NCBI GenBank assembly: GCA_049653005.1 | Contig: JBASFL010000028.1 | Coordinates: 62,001-126,000 of the forward strand | Reading direction: 5' to 3' | Source of the DNA: UBA2334 sp049653005 | Lineage (GTDB): Bacteria > Pseudomonadota > Gammaproteobacteria > Burkholderiales > Burkholderiaceae_C | DNA: 64,000 nt | Made by a program: the position numbers and the translations under genes | In this document: in pieces, positions 41,416-50,310 of the stretch | Layout: every line of letters begins with the position of its first letter | How positions within the stretch are numbered: position 1 is the first letter of the stretch | The notes under the pieces: generated by a model | What the model saw: the letters and a program-made list of their open reading frames with translations, nothing else | The model's database searches: none | What the model was told of the DNA's origin: nothing

Positions 41416-44400
41416 TCAGGCGTTGGTGGCGTGTGTGGCCAGCAGGGCTTCAAAGTCAGCCGCCGACACCGGGCGTGAAAACAGGTAGCCCTGACCGAAA
41501 TCGCAGCCCGCCTGGGCCAGCAGCTCGCGTTGTTCTTCGGTTTCGATGCCTTCGGCCACCACTTTCAGGCCCAGTTCGTGGGCCATCACGATGGTGGCTT
41601 TGCACAGCGCCAGGTCTTTGCTGCCCGCGTGCAGGTCGCGCACAAAAGACTGGTCTATTTTCAGGTAGTCCAGGTCAAACTGGTGCAGGTACGAAAGCGC
41701 CGAGTAGCCGGTGCCGAAATCGTCCAGTGATATTTCGAAGCCTGCGGTGTGCAGCGCACCAAGTTGCTGGCGCGTGGCGGCTGACGCATCCATCAGCAGG
41801 CCTTCGGTGATTTCCAGCACCAGGCTGCTGCCGTCCAGGCCCAGGGTGCTCAGGTGGGCTTGCAGCGCTTCGGGTTGCAGCCCCTGGCGCTGGTATTGCA
41901 GGGGCGAGGTGTTGATGCTGACTTGAAACCCGGGGTGCAGCGTTTGCCGCCACTGGGCCACCTGGGCGGCGGCGGTTTCAAACACCCATTGGCCAATGTC
42001 GTGGATGCTGCCCGACTCTTCGGCAATGGGAATGAACGTGGCCGGGCTGACCGCCCCTTGGGTGGGGTGTTCCCAGCGGATCAGGGCTTCCGCTTTGTGG
42101 ATGGCGCCGGTGCGCATGTCCACCACGGGTTGGTAGGCCAACCAGAACTGCTGCCCTGCCAGTGCCCCGCGCAGGTCGCGCGCCACGCGCGAGCGCACCA
42201 GCGTGGCCTCTTGCATGGCCGCGGTGAAGCGCTCAAACCGGTTGCGCCCCAGCCGTTTGGCGGCGTACATGGCTTGGTCGGCTTGTTTGATGAGGGTCTC
42301 GGCGTCGGGCGCGTCATCGGGGAACAGGGTGATGCCGATGCTGGCCGACACATAGTCCAGCTCGGTTCCCAGGTGAAACGGCTCGCCCATGCGTTGCAGC
42401 AGCGTGGTGCACAGGGCGGTGGCGCGTTCGCCCACCCCGTTGCCAGAGATCAGCAGCGTGAATTCATCGCCCCCCATGCGCGCCACCATGTCGGTTTCGC
42501 GCACCGCTGCGCGCAGGCGCTGGGCGGCGGTTTGCAGCAGGTGGTCGCCCATGTCGTGGCCGTGGGTGTCGTTGATTTCCTTGAACCGGTCCAGGTCCAG
42601 GAACATCAGCGCCAGGTGTTCGCCGCTGGTGCGGGCTTGCGCCAGGCGGGTTTCCAGGTGGTCCCGGAACATGCGGCGGTTGGGCAGACCGGTGAGAGCG
42701 TCGTAGTTGGCCTGGTTCCAGATCAGGTTTTCGTGCTGTTTGCGCATGCTGATGTCGCGTGCGATCAGGATGAACCGCGCTTGGCCGTTGTGCAGGCCTT
42801 TTTTGCGTGCCACCGACAGCTCGAACCAGGTTTTGCCTTGGGGCTGCTTCAGCGCAATTTGCCGCCCGTAAGAGTGCCCGCGCTCTTTGGCTTCTGCCAG
42901 GGCTGCCATCACTTCGCGGGCGGCGGTGGGGGGCAGGGCGTCTTGCACCCGCCGGCCAATCATGGGGGGCGGGGGTGTTGCCAGCAAATCCTGGCGCCCA
43001 GCCCTGTAGTCGAGGTAACTGCCGTCTTCCGCCAGTTCAAACAGCAAATCGGGGATGGCCTCCACGGTGGCGGCCAGGTTGCTGTGGGCCAGGTTCAAGG
43101 CTTCTTGCTGCGCCCGCAACGAGGCTTCGGCGCGTTTGAAGTGCGTCACATCCTGAAAGCTCCACACCCGGCCCACGGGTTCGCCGTGCAGCAGCTGGGG
43201 CAGGGAGTGCCGCACCAGCACCCGGCCGTCTTTCAGCTCGATCTGGTCGCGGGTTTCCTGGTGGGGGTTTTCGTAGGCCTCGCGGGTGGTGCGCAAAAAG
43301 TGCCCGGGGTCGGCCATGTGGCTGGCCACGGTTTCGCGTATCTGGTCCAGGCTCTGGCTTTGCATGGTGTCTTCGGTCAAGCCCATGGCCAGGAGAAATT
43401 GCCGGTTGTAGTGCTTGAGCTTGCCGTCGGTGCCCACCACCAGCAGGGCATCCGCGGTGGACTCCAAGGTGGCTTGCACCAACGAAAGCGACTGCGCCAT
43501 GTTTTCGTTGGCCTGCCGCAACTGCGCGTTGGCCCGGGCCACTTGGGTGCGGGCTGCCGACAGCCGGGCCACATACACCCACAGCAGCCCAGCGGTGACC
43601 AGCACCACCAGCAACAGCACCGCCGTCACACCCAGCACCACGCGGCTTTCTTGCTGCCAGTCCGCCAGCACGGCGCTGCGCGGCAGGCCAGCCGATATCA
43701 AAATGCCCGCGTACAAAGTGGGCCGTGTGGCCAGCAGCGACGCTGCGGCGCTCAGACGCCCGGCCCCGGTTTGCGCCATGCCATTGGCCAGGCTGGCATT
43801 CAGCGGGGGGCTCAGCATTTGCCCCGTGAGTGCGTCGAGCGCGGGGTGGCTGGCCAGCAGTTCGCCGTTGTCGCGCTCCAGCGTGACCCACATTTGGCCC
43901 TTGGGATCGTCGGGGTCCATCAGGCTGGCCACCAGCGGCAAGTGCACCTCGGCCAGCGCCACGGCTTTGCGTTGGCCTGCCAGTTCAACGGGGCGGGCAA
44001 AAAACAGCGAGCGGTCTGGGCCCGCGCTGTTGATCTGGGGGCCGCTGATTTGCAGCGACGGGTAGGGCTGTGCCAGCACCTTGTCCAAGAAACCCTCGGG
44101 CAATGCCAGACCCAAGCGGCGGGTGGCGGGTTTGGCGCTGAACAGCACGTGCCCCTGCGAGTCGAGCACCGCCACGTCGCGCAGCATCAGGTTCTGGTTC
44201 AGGGCTGCCTTCAGCAGCCGCTGAAGACCCTGCCCGTCTCGGGTGTCTGCATCGGTTTTACCAGGGGGGAGGGGGGGCAGCTCCCGCACCCAATCGGCGG
44301 TTTCGGCCAGCAACATGTCCACGCTGACCAGGTTGCGGTTGACCACCCCTTCGGTCACGCTGACCACGCGTTCGACTTGCTCGCGCCCGCTTTGCAGCGC

Positions 44401-44526
44401 CAGTTGTTCGCTGTGTTTGAGCAGGCTCAGCGCCACCGATACCAGCAACACGGCAAACACCCCCACCGCCACCCCCAGGGTGGCAAGCATGCGGCGCAGC
44501 AGGGGCGAGGCGGGGTGTGCGGGCAT
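41416..44526 (-). CDS. membrane GGDEF-EAL cyclic-di-GMP enzyme with periplasmic sensor and PAS domains
   Basis: 1036 residues. Membrane helices at about residues 12-34 and 290-312 enclose a periplasmic Cache-like sensor. Two PAS-like domains (about 345-600) follow. The diguanylate cyclase domain (about 605-780) has an intact GGDEF (MGGDEFTLL). The phosphodiesterase domain (about 785-1035) has KAEALIRW, DDFGTGYSAL and IDQSFV, all consistent with an active EAL. Both activities may be present; which dominates cannot be told. The first base of its ATG is shared with the stop of the upstream DctP-like gene (TGATG), implying translational coupling and a sensing partnership. Confidence 0.93.
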   Translation of the reverse strand: MPAHPASPLLRRMLATLGVAVGVFAVLLVSVALSLLKHSEQLALQSGREQVERVVSVTEGVVNRNLVSVDMLLAETADWVRELPPLPPGKTDADTRDGQGLQRLLKAALNQNLMLRDVAVLDSQGHVLFSAKPATRRLGLALPEGFLDKVLAQPYPSLQISGPQINSAGPDRSLFFARPVELAGQRKAVALAEVHLPLVASLMDPDDPKGQMWVTLERDNGELLASHPALDALTGQMLSPPLNASLANGMAQTGAGRLSAAASLLATRPTLYAGILISAGLPRSAVLADWQQESRVVLGVTAVLLLVVLVTAGLLWVYVARLSAARTQVARANAQLRQANENMAQSLSLVQATLESTADALLVVGTDGKLKHYNRQFLLAMGLTEDTMQSQSLDQIRETVASHMADPGHFLRTTREAYENPHQETRDQIELKDGRVLVRHSLPQLLHGEPVGRVWSFQDVTHFKRAEASLRAQQEALNLAHSNLAATVEAIPDLLFELAEDGSYLDYRAGRQDLLATPPPPMIGRRVQDALPPTAAREVMAALAEAKERGHSYGRQIALKQPQGKTWFELSVARKKGLHNGQARFILIARDISMRKQHENLIWNQANYDALTGLPNRRMFRDHLETRLAQARTSGEHLALMFLDLDRFKEINDTHGHDMGDHLLQTAAQRLRAAVRETDMVARMGGDEFTLLISGNGVGERATALCTTLLQRMGEPFHLGTELDYVSASIGITLFPDDAPDAETLIKQADQAMYAAKRLGRNRFERFTAAMQEATLVRSRVARDLRGALAGQQFWLAYQPVVDMRTGAIHKAEALIRWEHPTQGAVSPATFIPIAEESGSIHDIGQWVFETAAAQVAQWRQTLHPGFQVSINTSPLQYQRQGLQPEALQAHLSTLGLDGSSLVLEITEGLLMDASAATRQQLGALHTAGFEISLDDFGTGYSALSYLHQFDLDYLKIDQSFVRDLHAGSKDLALCKATIVMAHELGLKVVAEGIETEEQRELLAQAGCDFGQGYLFSRPVSAADFEALLATHATNA

Positions 44527-45716
44527 CACGGTGTGCGTGCCAAGGGGGCGGCGCGCACACCGGCGCTGGGCGCCATCAGCCGGTTCCACAGGGGTACGCA
44601 GCCGTCGCCGCAGCGTTGCACCCACGCGGGCAACACACTGGTGCGGAACGCTTCGCGCAGTTTTTTGTCATCGGCGGGGGTGTGGGTGACTTCCGTCATC
44701 TTGCCGGGTTTGCCACCCTGGCAGCTGGGGTGCCCGGTGTTGCAGGCCACGCCGGCCAGCATTTGTTGCTCGGCATTGGCCCAGACGGCCGCCTCCAGTT
44801 TGGGCAGGGCCACCTTCAGGCTGGTGCGCACCGCTGCGGGCAGGGCGTTCCAGGCGGCCATGTTGGCTCCAAACACCGACAGCCCCCAGGTGGTGGCGCT
44901 GGTGTGCAAGTGGGTGGCCACCTCGTGCAGCCCCACGGCGTTGCCCGACATGCCGCCGGTGATGGCGCAGTCCACGTTGCCGTTGCGCATGTTGGCCATC
45001 AGTTCTGAAAACTCCACTTGCAGCGCGATGGCGCCGAAAGGCCTCAGCAAATCCGCTTGTGTGGGGTTGCTGATGCGCACCCGCCGGCCCGCCAAGTCGG
45101 GCAGGCCTTTGAACGGGTGGGTGCAAAACGTGATTTGGGGTGGGTAGGTGTAGATGGCCAAAGCTTCGATGCCGTGGCGCTCCCGCAGTGTTTTTTCCAG
45201 GTGGGGGCGGAAGGCCGCGAGTGACTTTTTCAAGCTGGCCATGTCGGGGTTGAGCCCCGCCAGGTCGAGGGCGGCCAGCTCAGGGTCGGTGGTCAGCACG
45301 CCCGACAGCAACACCGTGCCAAACGGTACCACCCCCAGCTGGATCAGCCGCAAGGCTTCGTGGCTGCGCAGCCCGGCTTTGTTGAACGGCACGATGTCCG
45401 CCTTCAACTGCCCTTGGGTCAGCCGTGGCAGCTCCACGGTCCAGAACGGCTCCTCAAACTGGGTGAATTGCGGCAGGCCTGCCAGGCCGCCCACTATGCG
45501 CAGCTGGGTGGGCTTGGCGGTGATGGCGTCCCCAGGGGTGACTTGCTCGGCCACCACCCCTGACGCCAGCAGCCCCAACCCCATCAGCGCCGCAGACGCC
45601 CAGCGAAGCCCACGCGCCAGCCCCGGCAGGCGGTGTTGGCAGGGCGGTGCGGGGTGTTTCGGCGTGGCGTGGCGGTTGGGGTACATGTCGTGGGGGTGGT
45701 AATGCGCCGCTGTCAT
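44526..45716 (-). CDS. orphan TRAP-type (DctP-like) periplasmic binding protein
   Basis: 396 residues. A signal-anchor-like segment (about 26-46, GLRWASAALMGLGLLASGVVAEQ) precedes a DctP fold with QLRIVGGLAGL, EPFWTVELPRLTQGQLKADIVPFN, TYPPQITFCTHPFKGLPDLAGRRVRIS and VDCAITGGMSG. No TRAP permease is adjacent. The gene overlaps the GGDEF-EAL gene by 1 bp, so it is likely a ligand-binding partner for that sensor rather than a transporter part. The C-terminus carries extra Cys residues (ACNTGHPSC, RCGDGC) that may form disulfides. An alternative start is the ATG at 45686. Confidence 0.82.
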   Translation of the reverse strand: MTAAHYHPHDMYPNRHATPKHPAPPCQHRLPGLARGLRWASAALMGLGLLASGVVAEQVTPGDAITAKPTQLRIVGGLAGLPQFTQFEEPFWTVELPRLTQGQLKADIVPFNKAGLRSHEALRLIQLGVVPFGTVLLSGVLTTDPELAALDLAGLNPDMASLKKSLAAFRPHLEKTLRERHGIEALAIYTYPPQITFCTHPFKGLPDLAGRRVRISNPTQADLLRPFGAIALQVEFSELMANMRNGNVDCAITGGMSGNAVGLHEVATHLHTSATTWGLSVFGANMAAWNALPAAVRTSLKVALPKLEAAVWANAEQQMLAGVACNTGHPSCQGGKPGKMTEVTHTPADDKKLREAFRTSVLPAWVQRCGDGCVPLWNRLMAPSAGVRAAPLARTP

Positions 45717-45822
45717 CTTATAGCGCGGGTGGCAGTAAGGGTGCCATCAGTAAAATCGGCGCCAATAGCCTTTCAGGCCTTCCTGCGGCTTCTCTGTTTC
45801 ACATCAACCTTTGCAGACACCC

Positions 45823-46359
45823 ATGTCACTGAACAACGTCACCCCCGGCTCCAAAACACCCGAAGTTTTCAACGTCATCATCGAGATTTCGGCCAATTCC
45901 GACCCCGTGAAATACGAAGTGGACAAGGAGTCTGGTGCCCTGTTCGTGGACCGTTTCATGGGCACGGCCATGCATTACCCCTGCAACTACGGCTACATCC
46001 CCCAAACCATCAGCGGCGACGGCGACCCCGTTGACGTGCTGGTGCTGACCCCGTTCGCCCTGCCCCCCGGCGTGGTGGTGCCTTGCCGTGCCATTGGCAT
46101 GTTCAAAATGACCGACGAAGGCGGTGAAGACGCCAAGCTGTTGGCCGTGCCCACCCAAAAAATTCTGCCCTTCTACGACCACATCAACACCATGGACGAC
46201 GTGAATCCTCTGGTGCTGAAAAACATTGCCCATTTCTTTGAACACTACAAAGACCTGGAGCCAGGCAAGTGGGTCAAGGTGAATGGCTGGGTCGGCATTC
46301 CCGAAGCCCACAAAGAAATCACCGATGGCATGGCCACCTACGCCAAATCCAAAGCTTGA
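45823..46359 (+). CDS. ppa: inorganic pyrophosphatase
   Basis: 178-residue family I soluble pyrophosphatase that hydrolyses PPi to phosphate and pulls biosynthetic reactions forward. The metal-binding signature is GDGDPVDVLVLTP, preceded by NYGYIPQT and followed by KILPFYDHI and KDLEPGKWVKVNGW. The ATG at 45823 is chosen over a TTG at 45811. A TAAAAT hexamer at 45751-45756 may be its -10 element. A terminator follows. Confidence 0.96.
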   Translation: MSLNNVTPGSKTPEVFNVIIEISANSDPVKYEVDKESGALFVDRFMGTAMHYPCNYGYIPQTISGDGDPVDVLVLTPFALPPGVVVPCRAIGMFKMTDEGGEDAKLLAVPTQKILPFYDHINTMDDVNPLVLKNIAHFFEHYKDLEPGKWVKVNGWVGIPEAHKEITDGMATYAKSKA

Positions 46360-46411
46360 GGCTTTTTGGGCCTCCGCCGCTTCATGGGCGGGGGTTTCAA
46401 GCTTCTGTTTT

Positions 46412-46446
46412 AAAAGCGCCTGAGGGGCAAGCCCAGGCGCTTTTTT
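46412..46446 (+). terminator. rho-independent terminator after ppa
   Basis: AAAAGCGCCTG / CAGGCGCTTTTTT hairpin with an 11-base loop. Confidence 0.85.
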
Positions 46447-46515
46447 CATGGGCGTGTGGTGGGTGTGATGGCCCTTGCCGCGCCCGGGGAACGGGTGAAA
46501 ACGTACACTCTCTGG

Positions 46516-49002
46516 ATGAATGCGCCCGTTGATGTCTCCCTTTTCCCCCGCGCCGCCAAGCCGCTGAACAGTTACCGCAAGTACTGGGCGGCCCGCTTTG
46601 GCACGGCCCCGTTTTTGCCCATGAGCCGGGCTGAAATGGACAAACTGGGCTGGGACAGTTGCGACATCATTTTGGTGACCGGCGACGCCTATGTGGACCA
46701 CCCCAGCTTTGGCATGGCCGTGATCGGCCGCATGCTGGAAAACCAGGGTTTTCGCGTGGGCATCATTGCCCAACCCGACTGGCAAAGCGCCGACCCCTTC
46801 AGGGTGCTGGGCAAGCCCAACCTGTTCTGGGGCGTGACCGCCGGGAACATGGACAGCATGATCAACCGCTACACGGCGGACCGCAAAATCCGCAGTGACG
46901 ATGCCTACACCCCCGGTGACGTGGGTGGCAAGCGCCCCGACCGCGCGGCCATTGTGTACAGCCAGCGCTGCCGCGAAGCGTTCCCCGAGGTGCCCATTGT
47001 GTTGGGCGGTATCGAAGGCAGCCTTCGCCGCATTGCCCACTACGACTACTGGAGCGACAAAGTGCGCCGCAGCGTGGTGGTGGACGCCAAGTGCGACCTG
47101 CTGCTGTACGGCAACGCCGAGCGCGCCATTGTGGAAATCGCCCATCGCCTGGCCGCACGCGAGCCTGTGGGCCAGATCACCGATGTGCGTGGCACCGCGT
47201 TCTTCCGTCGCGAAAGCCCGGTGGGCGATGACCGGTGGTTTGAGATCGACTCCACCAGCGTGGACGCCCCGGGCCGTGTGGAATCTCACGTCAACCCCTA
47301 CCTCACCACGGCCGATCTGGCCAAGGAAAACGACAGCACCTGTGTCAAACCCGGCATGGCCGGTGGTGCAGAAAGCGCAGCTGAAAAACCAACACAGACA
47401 AGCGCTGAAGGCCAAAATGGCTTGAAAAATGAAGTCCCCGCCTTGCAAGGCAATGTGAAGCCGTTGGCCTTCATGCAAAACCCCGCCTTGCCCACGCGCG
47501 TGGCCGGGCGCGAGGGCAATGTGTGGGTGCCCCCGCGCGACCGTTCCGTCATTCGCCTGCCCAGCTACGAGCAGGTGAAAAGCGACCCCGTGCTGTACGC
47601 CCACGCCAACCGCGTGCTGCACCTGGAAACCAACCCCGGCAACGCCCGGGCGCTGGTGCAGGCGCACGGCGAGGGCGTGACAGCACGCGACGTGTGGATC
47701 ACCCCGCCCCCCATTCCGCTCACCACCGCCGAAATGGACCTGGTGTTTGGCCTGCCCTACGCCCGCAGCCCACACCCGGCCTATGCCGACGAGAACGGCA
47801 GCCACGATGGGGCCACCAAAATCCCGGCGTGGGAAATGATCCGCTTCAGCGTGAACATCATGCGCGGGTGTTTTGGTGGCTGCACGTTTTGCAGCATCAC
47901 CGAGCACGAGGGCCGCATCATCCAGAGCCGCTCGGAAGACTCGGTCATTCAAGAGGTGGAAGACATCCGCGACAAGGTGAAGGGTTTCACCGGCGTCATT
48001 TCAGACCTGGGCGGCCCCACGGCCAACATGTACCGCATTGGCTGCAAAACCCCTGAAATTGAGGCCGCTTGCCGCAAACCCAGCTGCGTGTACCCCGGCA
48101 TTTGTTCCAACCTCAACACCGACCACTCGGCACTCATCAAGATGTACCGCCGGGCGCGGGCGTTGAAGGGTGTGAAGAAAATTCTCATCGGTTCCGGCCT
48201 GCGCTACGACTTGGCTGTGCAAAGCCCCGAGTACGTGAAAGAGCTGGTCAGCCACCACGTGGGCGGCTATTTGAAGATTGCGCCCGAGCACACCGAGGGC
48301 GGGCCCTTGTCCAAAATGATGAAGCCCGGCATTGGCAGCTACGACAAGTTCAAACAAATGTTTGAAAAGTACAGCGAAGAGGCGGGCAAAAAGCAGTTTC
48401 TCATCCCGTACTTCATTGCGGCCCACCCAGGCACCAGCGACGAAGACATGATGAACCTGGCCATCTGGCTGAAGAAAAACGGCTTCCGTGCCGACCAGGT
48501 GCAAACCTTCTACCCCAGCCCCATGGCCACGGCCACGGCCATGTACCACTCGGGCCGCAACACGCTGCGCAAGGTGCGCCGCCAAGCCGAGAGCGACGAA
48601 GAAACCGTGGACATCGTGCGTGGCGACAAGCGCCGCCGCCTGCACAAAGCGTTTTTGCGCTACCACGACCCCAACAACTGGCCGCTGCTGCGCGAAGCCC
48701 TGAAAACCATGGGCCGTGCCGACCTGATTGGCAACGGCAAGCACCACCTCATTCCCACCTTCCAGCCTCTGACCGATGGCAGCTACCAAAGTGCGCGCAA
48801 GAAAAACAGCACACCGGTGGGCGCGGCAGCTGGTACAACGGGAGCTGGCAAGTCAGCTGCCAAAGGTGTGGTGGTGGGCTTGAAGGGCAAGCAACCGGTG
48901 AAAGGCCAGGTGCTGACGCAGCACACCGGCCTGCCCCCGCGCAGCCCCAACCTCAAGCCGGTCAAGCCCAACGGCGGCCGCACCACCCGCAAAACACACT
49001 GA
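46516..49002 (+). CDS. ygiQ: YgiQ-family radical SAM protein
   Basis: 828 residues. The N-terminal UPF0313 domain has SYRKYWAARFGTAPFLPMS, DIILVTGDAYVDHPSFG and VLGGIEGSLRRIAHYDYW. The radical SAM cluster ligands are Cys452, Cys456 and Cys459 in CFGGCTFC. A basic C-terminal tail ends in GGRTTRKTH. The reaction is unknown. Residues about 288-305 are encoded by a copy of the window's dispersed repeat, kept in frame between the N-terminal and radical SAM domains. The ATG at 46516 fits the family N-terminus. Confidence 0.9.
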   Translation: MNAPVDVSLFPRAAKPLNSYRKYWAARFGTAPFLPMSRAEMDKLGWDSCDIILVTGDAYVDHPSFGMAVIGRMLENQGFRVGIIAQPDWQSADPFRVLGKPNLFWGVTAGNMDSMINRYTADRKIRSDDAYTPGDVGGKRPDRAAIVYSQRCREAFPEVPIVLGGIEGSLRRIAHYDYWSDKVRRSVVVDAKCDLLLYGNAERAIVEIAHRLAAREPVGQITDVRGTAFFRRESPVGDDRWFEIDSTSVDAPGRVESHVNPYLTTADLAKENDSTCVKPGMAGGAESAAEKPTQTSAEGQNGLKNEVPALQGNVKPLAFMQNPALPTRVAGREGNVWVPPRDRSVIRLPSYEQVKSDPVLYAHANRVLHLETNPGNARALVQAHGEGVTARDVWITPPPIPLTTAEMDLVFGLPYARSPHPAYADENGSHDGATKIPAWEMIRFSVNIMRGCFGGCTFCSITEHEGRIIQSRSEDSVIQEVEDIRDKVKGFTGVISDLGGPTANMYRIGCKTPEIEAACRKPSCVYPGICSNLNTDHSALIKMYRRARALKGVKKILIGSGLRYDLAVQSPEYVKELVSHHVGGYLKIAPEHTEGGPLSKMMKPGIGSYDKFKQMFEKYSEEAGKKQFLIPYFIAAHPGTSDEDMMNLAIWLKKNGFRADQVQTFYPSPMATATAMYHSGRNTLRKVRRQAESDEETVDIVRGDKRRRLHKAFLRYHDPNNWPLLREALKTMGRADLIGNGKHHLIPTFQPLTDGSYQSARKKNSTPVGAAAGTTGAGKSAAKGVVVGLKGKQPVKGQVLTQHTGLPPRSPNLKPVKPNGGRTTRKTH
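47378..47430 (-). repeat. dispersed GCGCTTG repeat, copy 6 (inside ygiQ)
   Basis: It shares CAGACAAGCGC with the copies at 53198 and 8412, followed by TGAAGGCCAAAATGGCTTGA. It is translated as part of an ygiQ linker (AEKPTQTSAEGQNGLKN). Confidence 0.65.
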
Positions 49003-49009
49003 CGGGCCC

Positions 49010-49033
49010 AAAAAAAGGGCCCTTGCGGGCCCT
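49010..49033 (-). terminator. rho-independent terminator on the minus strand
   Basis: AGGGCCC / GGGCCCT stem with loop TTGC. The T7 tract follows on the minus strand, so it mainly serves the zinc-ribbon gene at 49083-49532 and lies just after the ygiQ stop. Confidence 0.75.
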
Positions 49034-49082
49034 GTGGGGAGTGCTGCCTGCACCCGGCAGGCGCGCGCTCAGTGTGTGCGGG

Positions 49083-49532
49083 TCAAAACAAAACCCAAAA
49101 CAGCCACACCAGCGCTGCCGCACCAAACACGAGGCTTGCGATGATGATCGTGTTGGACTGCGCTGCTTTGATGTCTTCCAGCCCCTCATCCAAGCGCTCT
49201 TGCAGCCGCCTCTCTCCCAGGCCAGGCTGAGGTGTAAGTTTGTTTTGGCAGTACTTGCATTTGCTGGCTTCTGGCCGCACATACTCTGCGCAATGGGGGC
49301 ATTTGACATGGGTCACGTCCATGTCTTGTGTGACCGATTCAACAAAGTCTTTTTCGGCCAAGTCGGGTTTCATCAACAGAACCACGCCGGCCATGAGGGG
49401 CGATGCCAACAGCGCAAACACCAGCCATCCGAAAAAATGACGGCCTCTTTGACGTGCAAGCACGGCGACGTAGAGGGTCAAAATCAGCCAAAGAATTACA
49501 AAAACTAGCACGGTGTTTTTTCTCGATGGCAA
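49083..49532 (-). CDS. zinc-ribbon membrane protein, paralog A
   Basis: 149 residues: two N-terminal membrane helices (about 7-25 and 33-53), then a cytosolic stretch with DVTHVKCPHCAEYVRPEASKCKYCQ (a CxxC...CxxC zinc ribbon, about residues 78-95), then a C-terminal helix (IIIASLVFGAAALVWLFWVL). It is clearly paralogous to the gene at 49778-50203, sharing THVKCP.C.EYV and the two-helix head (RQRGR..FGW..). No function is known; such proteins may be small membrane adaptors. Confidence 0.75.
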   Translation of the reverse strand: MPSRKNTVLVFVILWLILTLYVAVLARQRGRHFFGWLVFALLASPLMAGVVLLMKPDLAEKDFVESVTQDMDVTHVKCPHCAEYVRPEASKCKYCQNKLTPQPGLGERRLQERLDEGLEDIKAAQSNTIIIASLVFGAAALVWLFWVLF

Positions 49533-49777
49533 AAATTAATGCAAATGTGCACCAATGGTCAGTGTTTCCCTACACAAGCGGTGTTTCGACACACACTTGG
49601 CACCACTGACCGATCTTGGCCTCGCGGGGGCTCCGCGTGACATCCAACGATTTTATGACAAACGCGTGTTCGGACCCGGCTTGGTCGGCCAACGTGGAAT
49701 TGCCAATTCACAGATGCCAAAAATGTCATCTGCCGTGGGGCTGAACCAACGCGTGGTGCACCCACGCCTTGTGGTTT

Positions 49778-50203
49778 TCAATACATCGTGGAGATACCGG
49801 CCACCACAACCAAGGCAGCGGCAACGCCAGTGGCAATGAGGACATTGAATTGGCGATTTCGTCGCAACTCTTCCTCTTCAATCAATTTTTCGGCCATGCG
49901 TTGCTTCACGTATTCAGGGTCGGGTTGCAGTGCTGTGCGGCAATAGGGACACACGGTGGCGTCCGGCATGACATATTCAATGCATTTGGGGCATTTCACG
50001 TGCGTCATTTCCATGTCGTGTGTGATGGTGTCCATGGCCTCTGAGAGGGCCACGTCTTTGCTCATCATCAACAACACAAAACCCAGCAGTGGGGAAAGCG
50101 CGGTCCCGATCAAAAACCAGGCGAACGCCCCACGGCCCCGTTGTTTGGCCAATACGCCCAGCGCGACGGCGAAAACCAGCCAAATCAAACCAAATACCAC
50201 CAT
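49778..50203 (-). CDS. zinc-ribbon membrane protein, paralog B
   Basis: 141 residues with the same layout as its neighbour: two N-terminal helices (LIWLVFAVALGVLAKQRGRGAFAWFLIG...), then EMTHVKCPKCIEYVMPDATVCPYCR with the zinc-ribbon CxxC pairs, a charged helix (KQRMAEKLIEEEELRRN) and a C-terminal helix. The 245-bp gap between the two paralogs contains no gene I can support, only an 8-bp inverted repeat. The tandem pair suggests a duplication. Function unknown. Confidence 0.72.
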   Translation of the reverse strand: MVVFGLIWLVFAVALGVLAKQRGRGAFAWFLIGTALSPLLGFVLLMMSKDVALSEAMDTITHDMEMTHVKCPKCIEYVMPDATVCPYCRTALQPDPEYVKQRMAEKLIEEEELRRNRQFNVLIATGVAAALVVVAGISTMY

Positions 50204-50310
50204 TCGAACTCCCTTGTTGTGTCAGGCGCGCAGGATAGCGTTTACCCCAGTGCTTGACCAGTTTTTCTGCACAGGTGTGTGGCGTACCGTCCCTGTGGCG
50301 AGGGAAGTGC

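Noticed and set aside
44526..45716. Reading the DctP-like protein as part of a TRAP importer
   Set aside because: No small or large permease gene adjoins it; overlap with the GGDEF-EAL gene suggests a sensing role.
49557..49611. 8-bp inverted repeat (GGTCAGTG/CACTGACC) between the zinc-ribbon genes, possible mobile-element end
   Set aside because: No transposase or target duplication nearby; the arms are short and could be chance.
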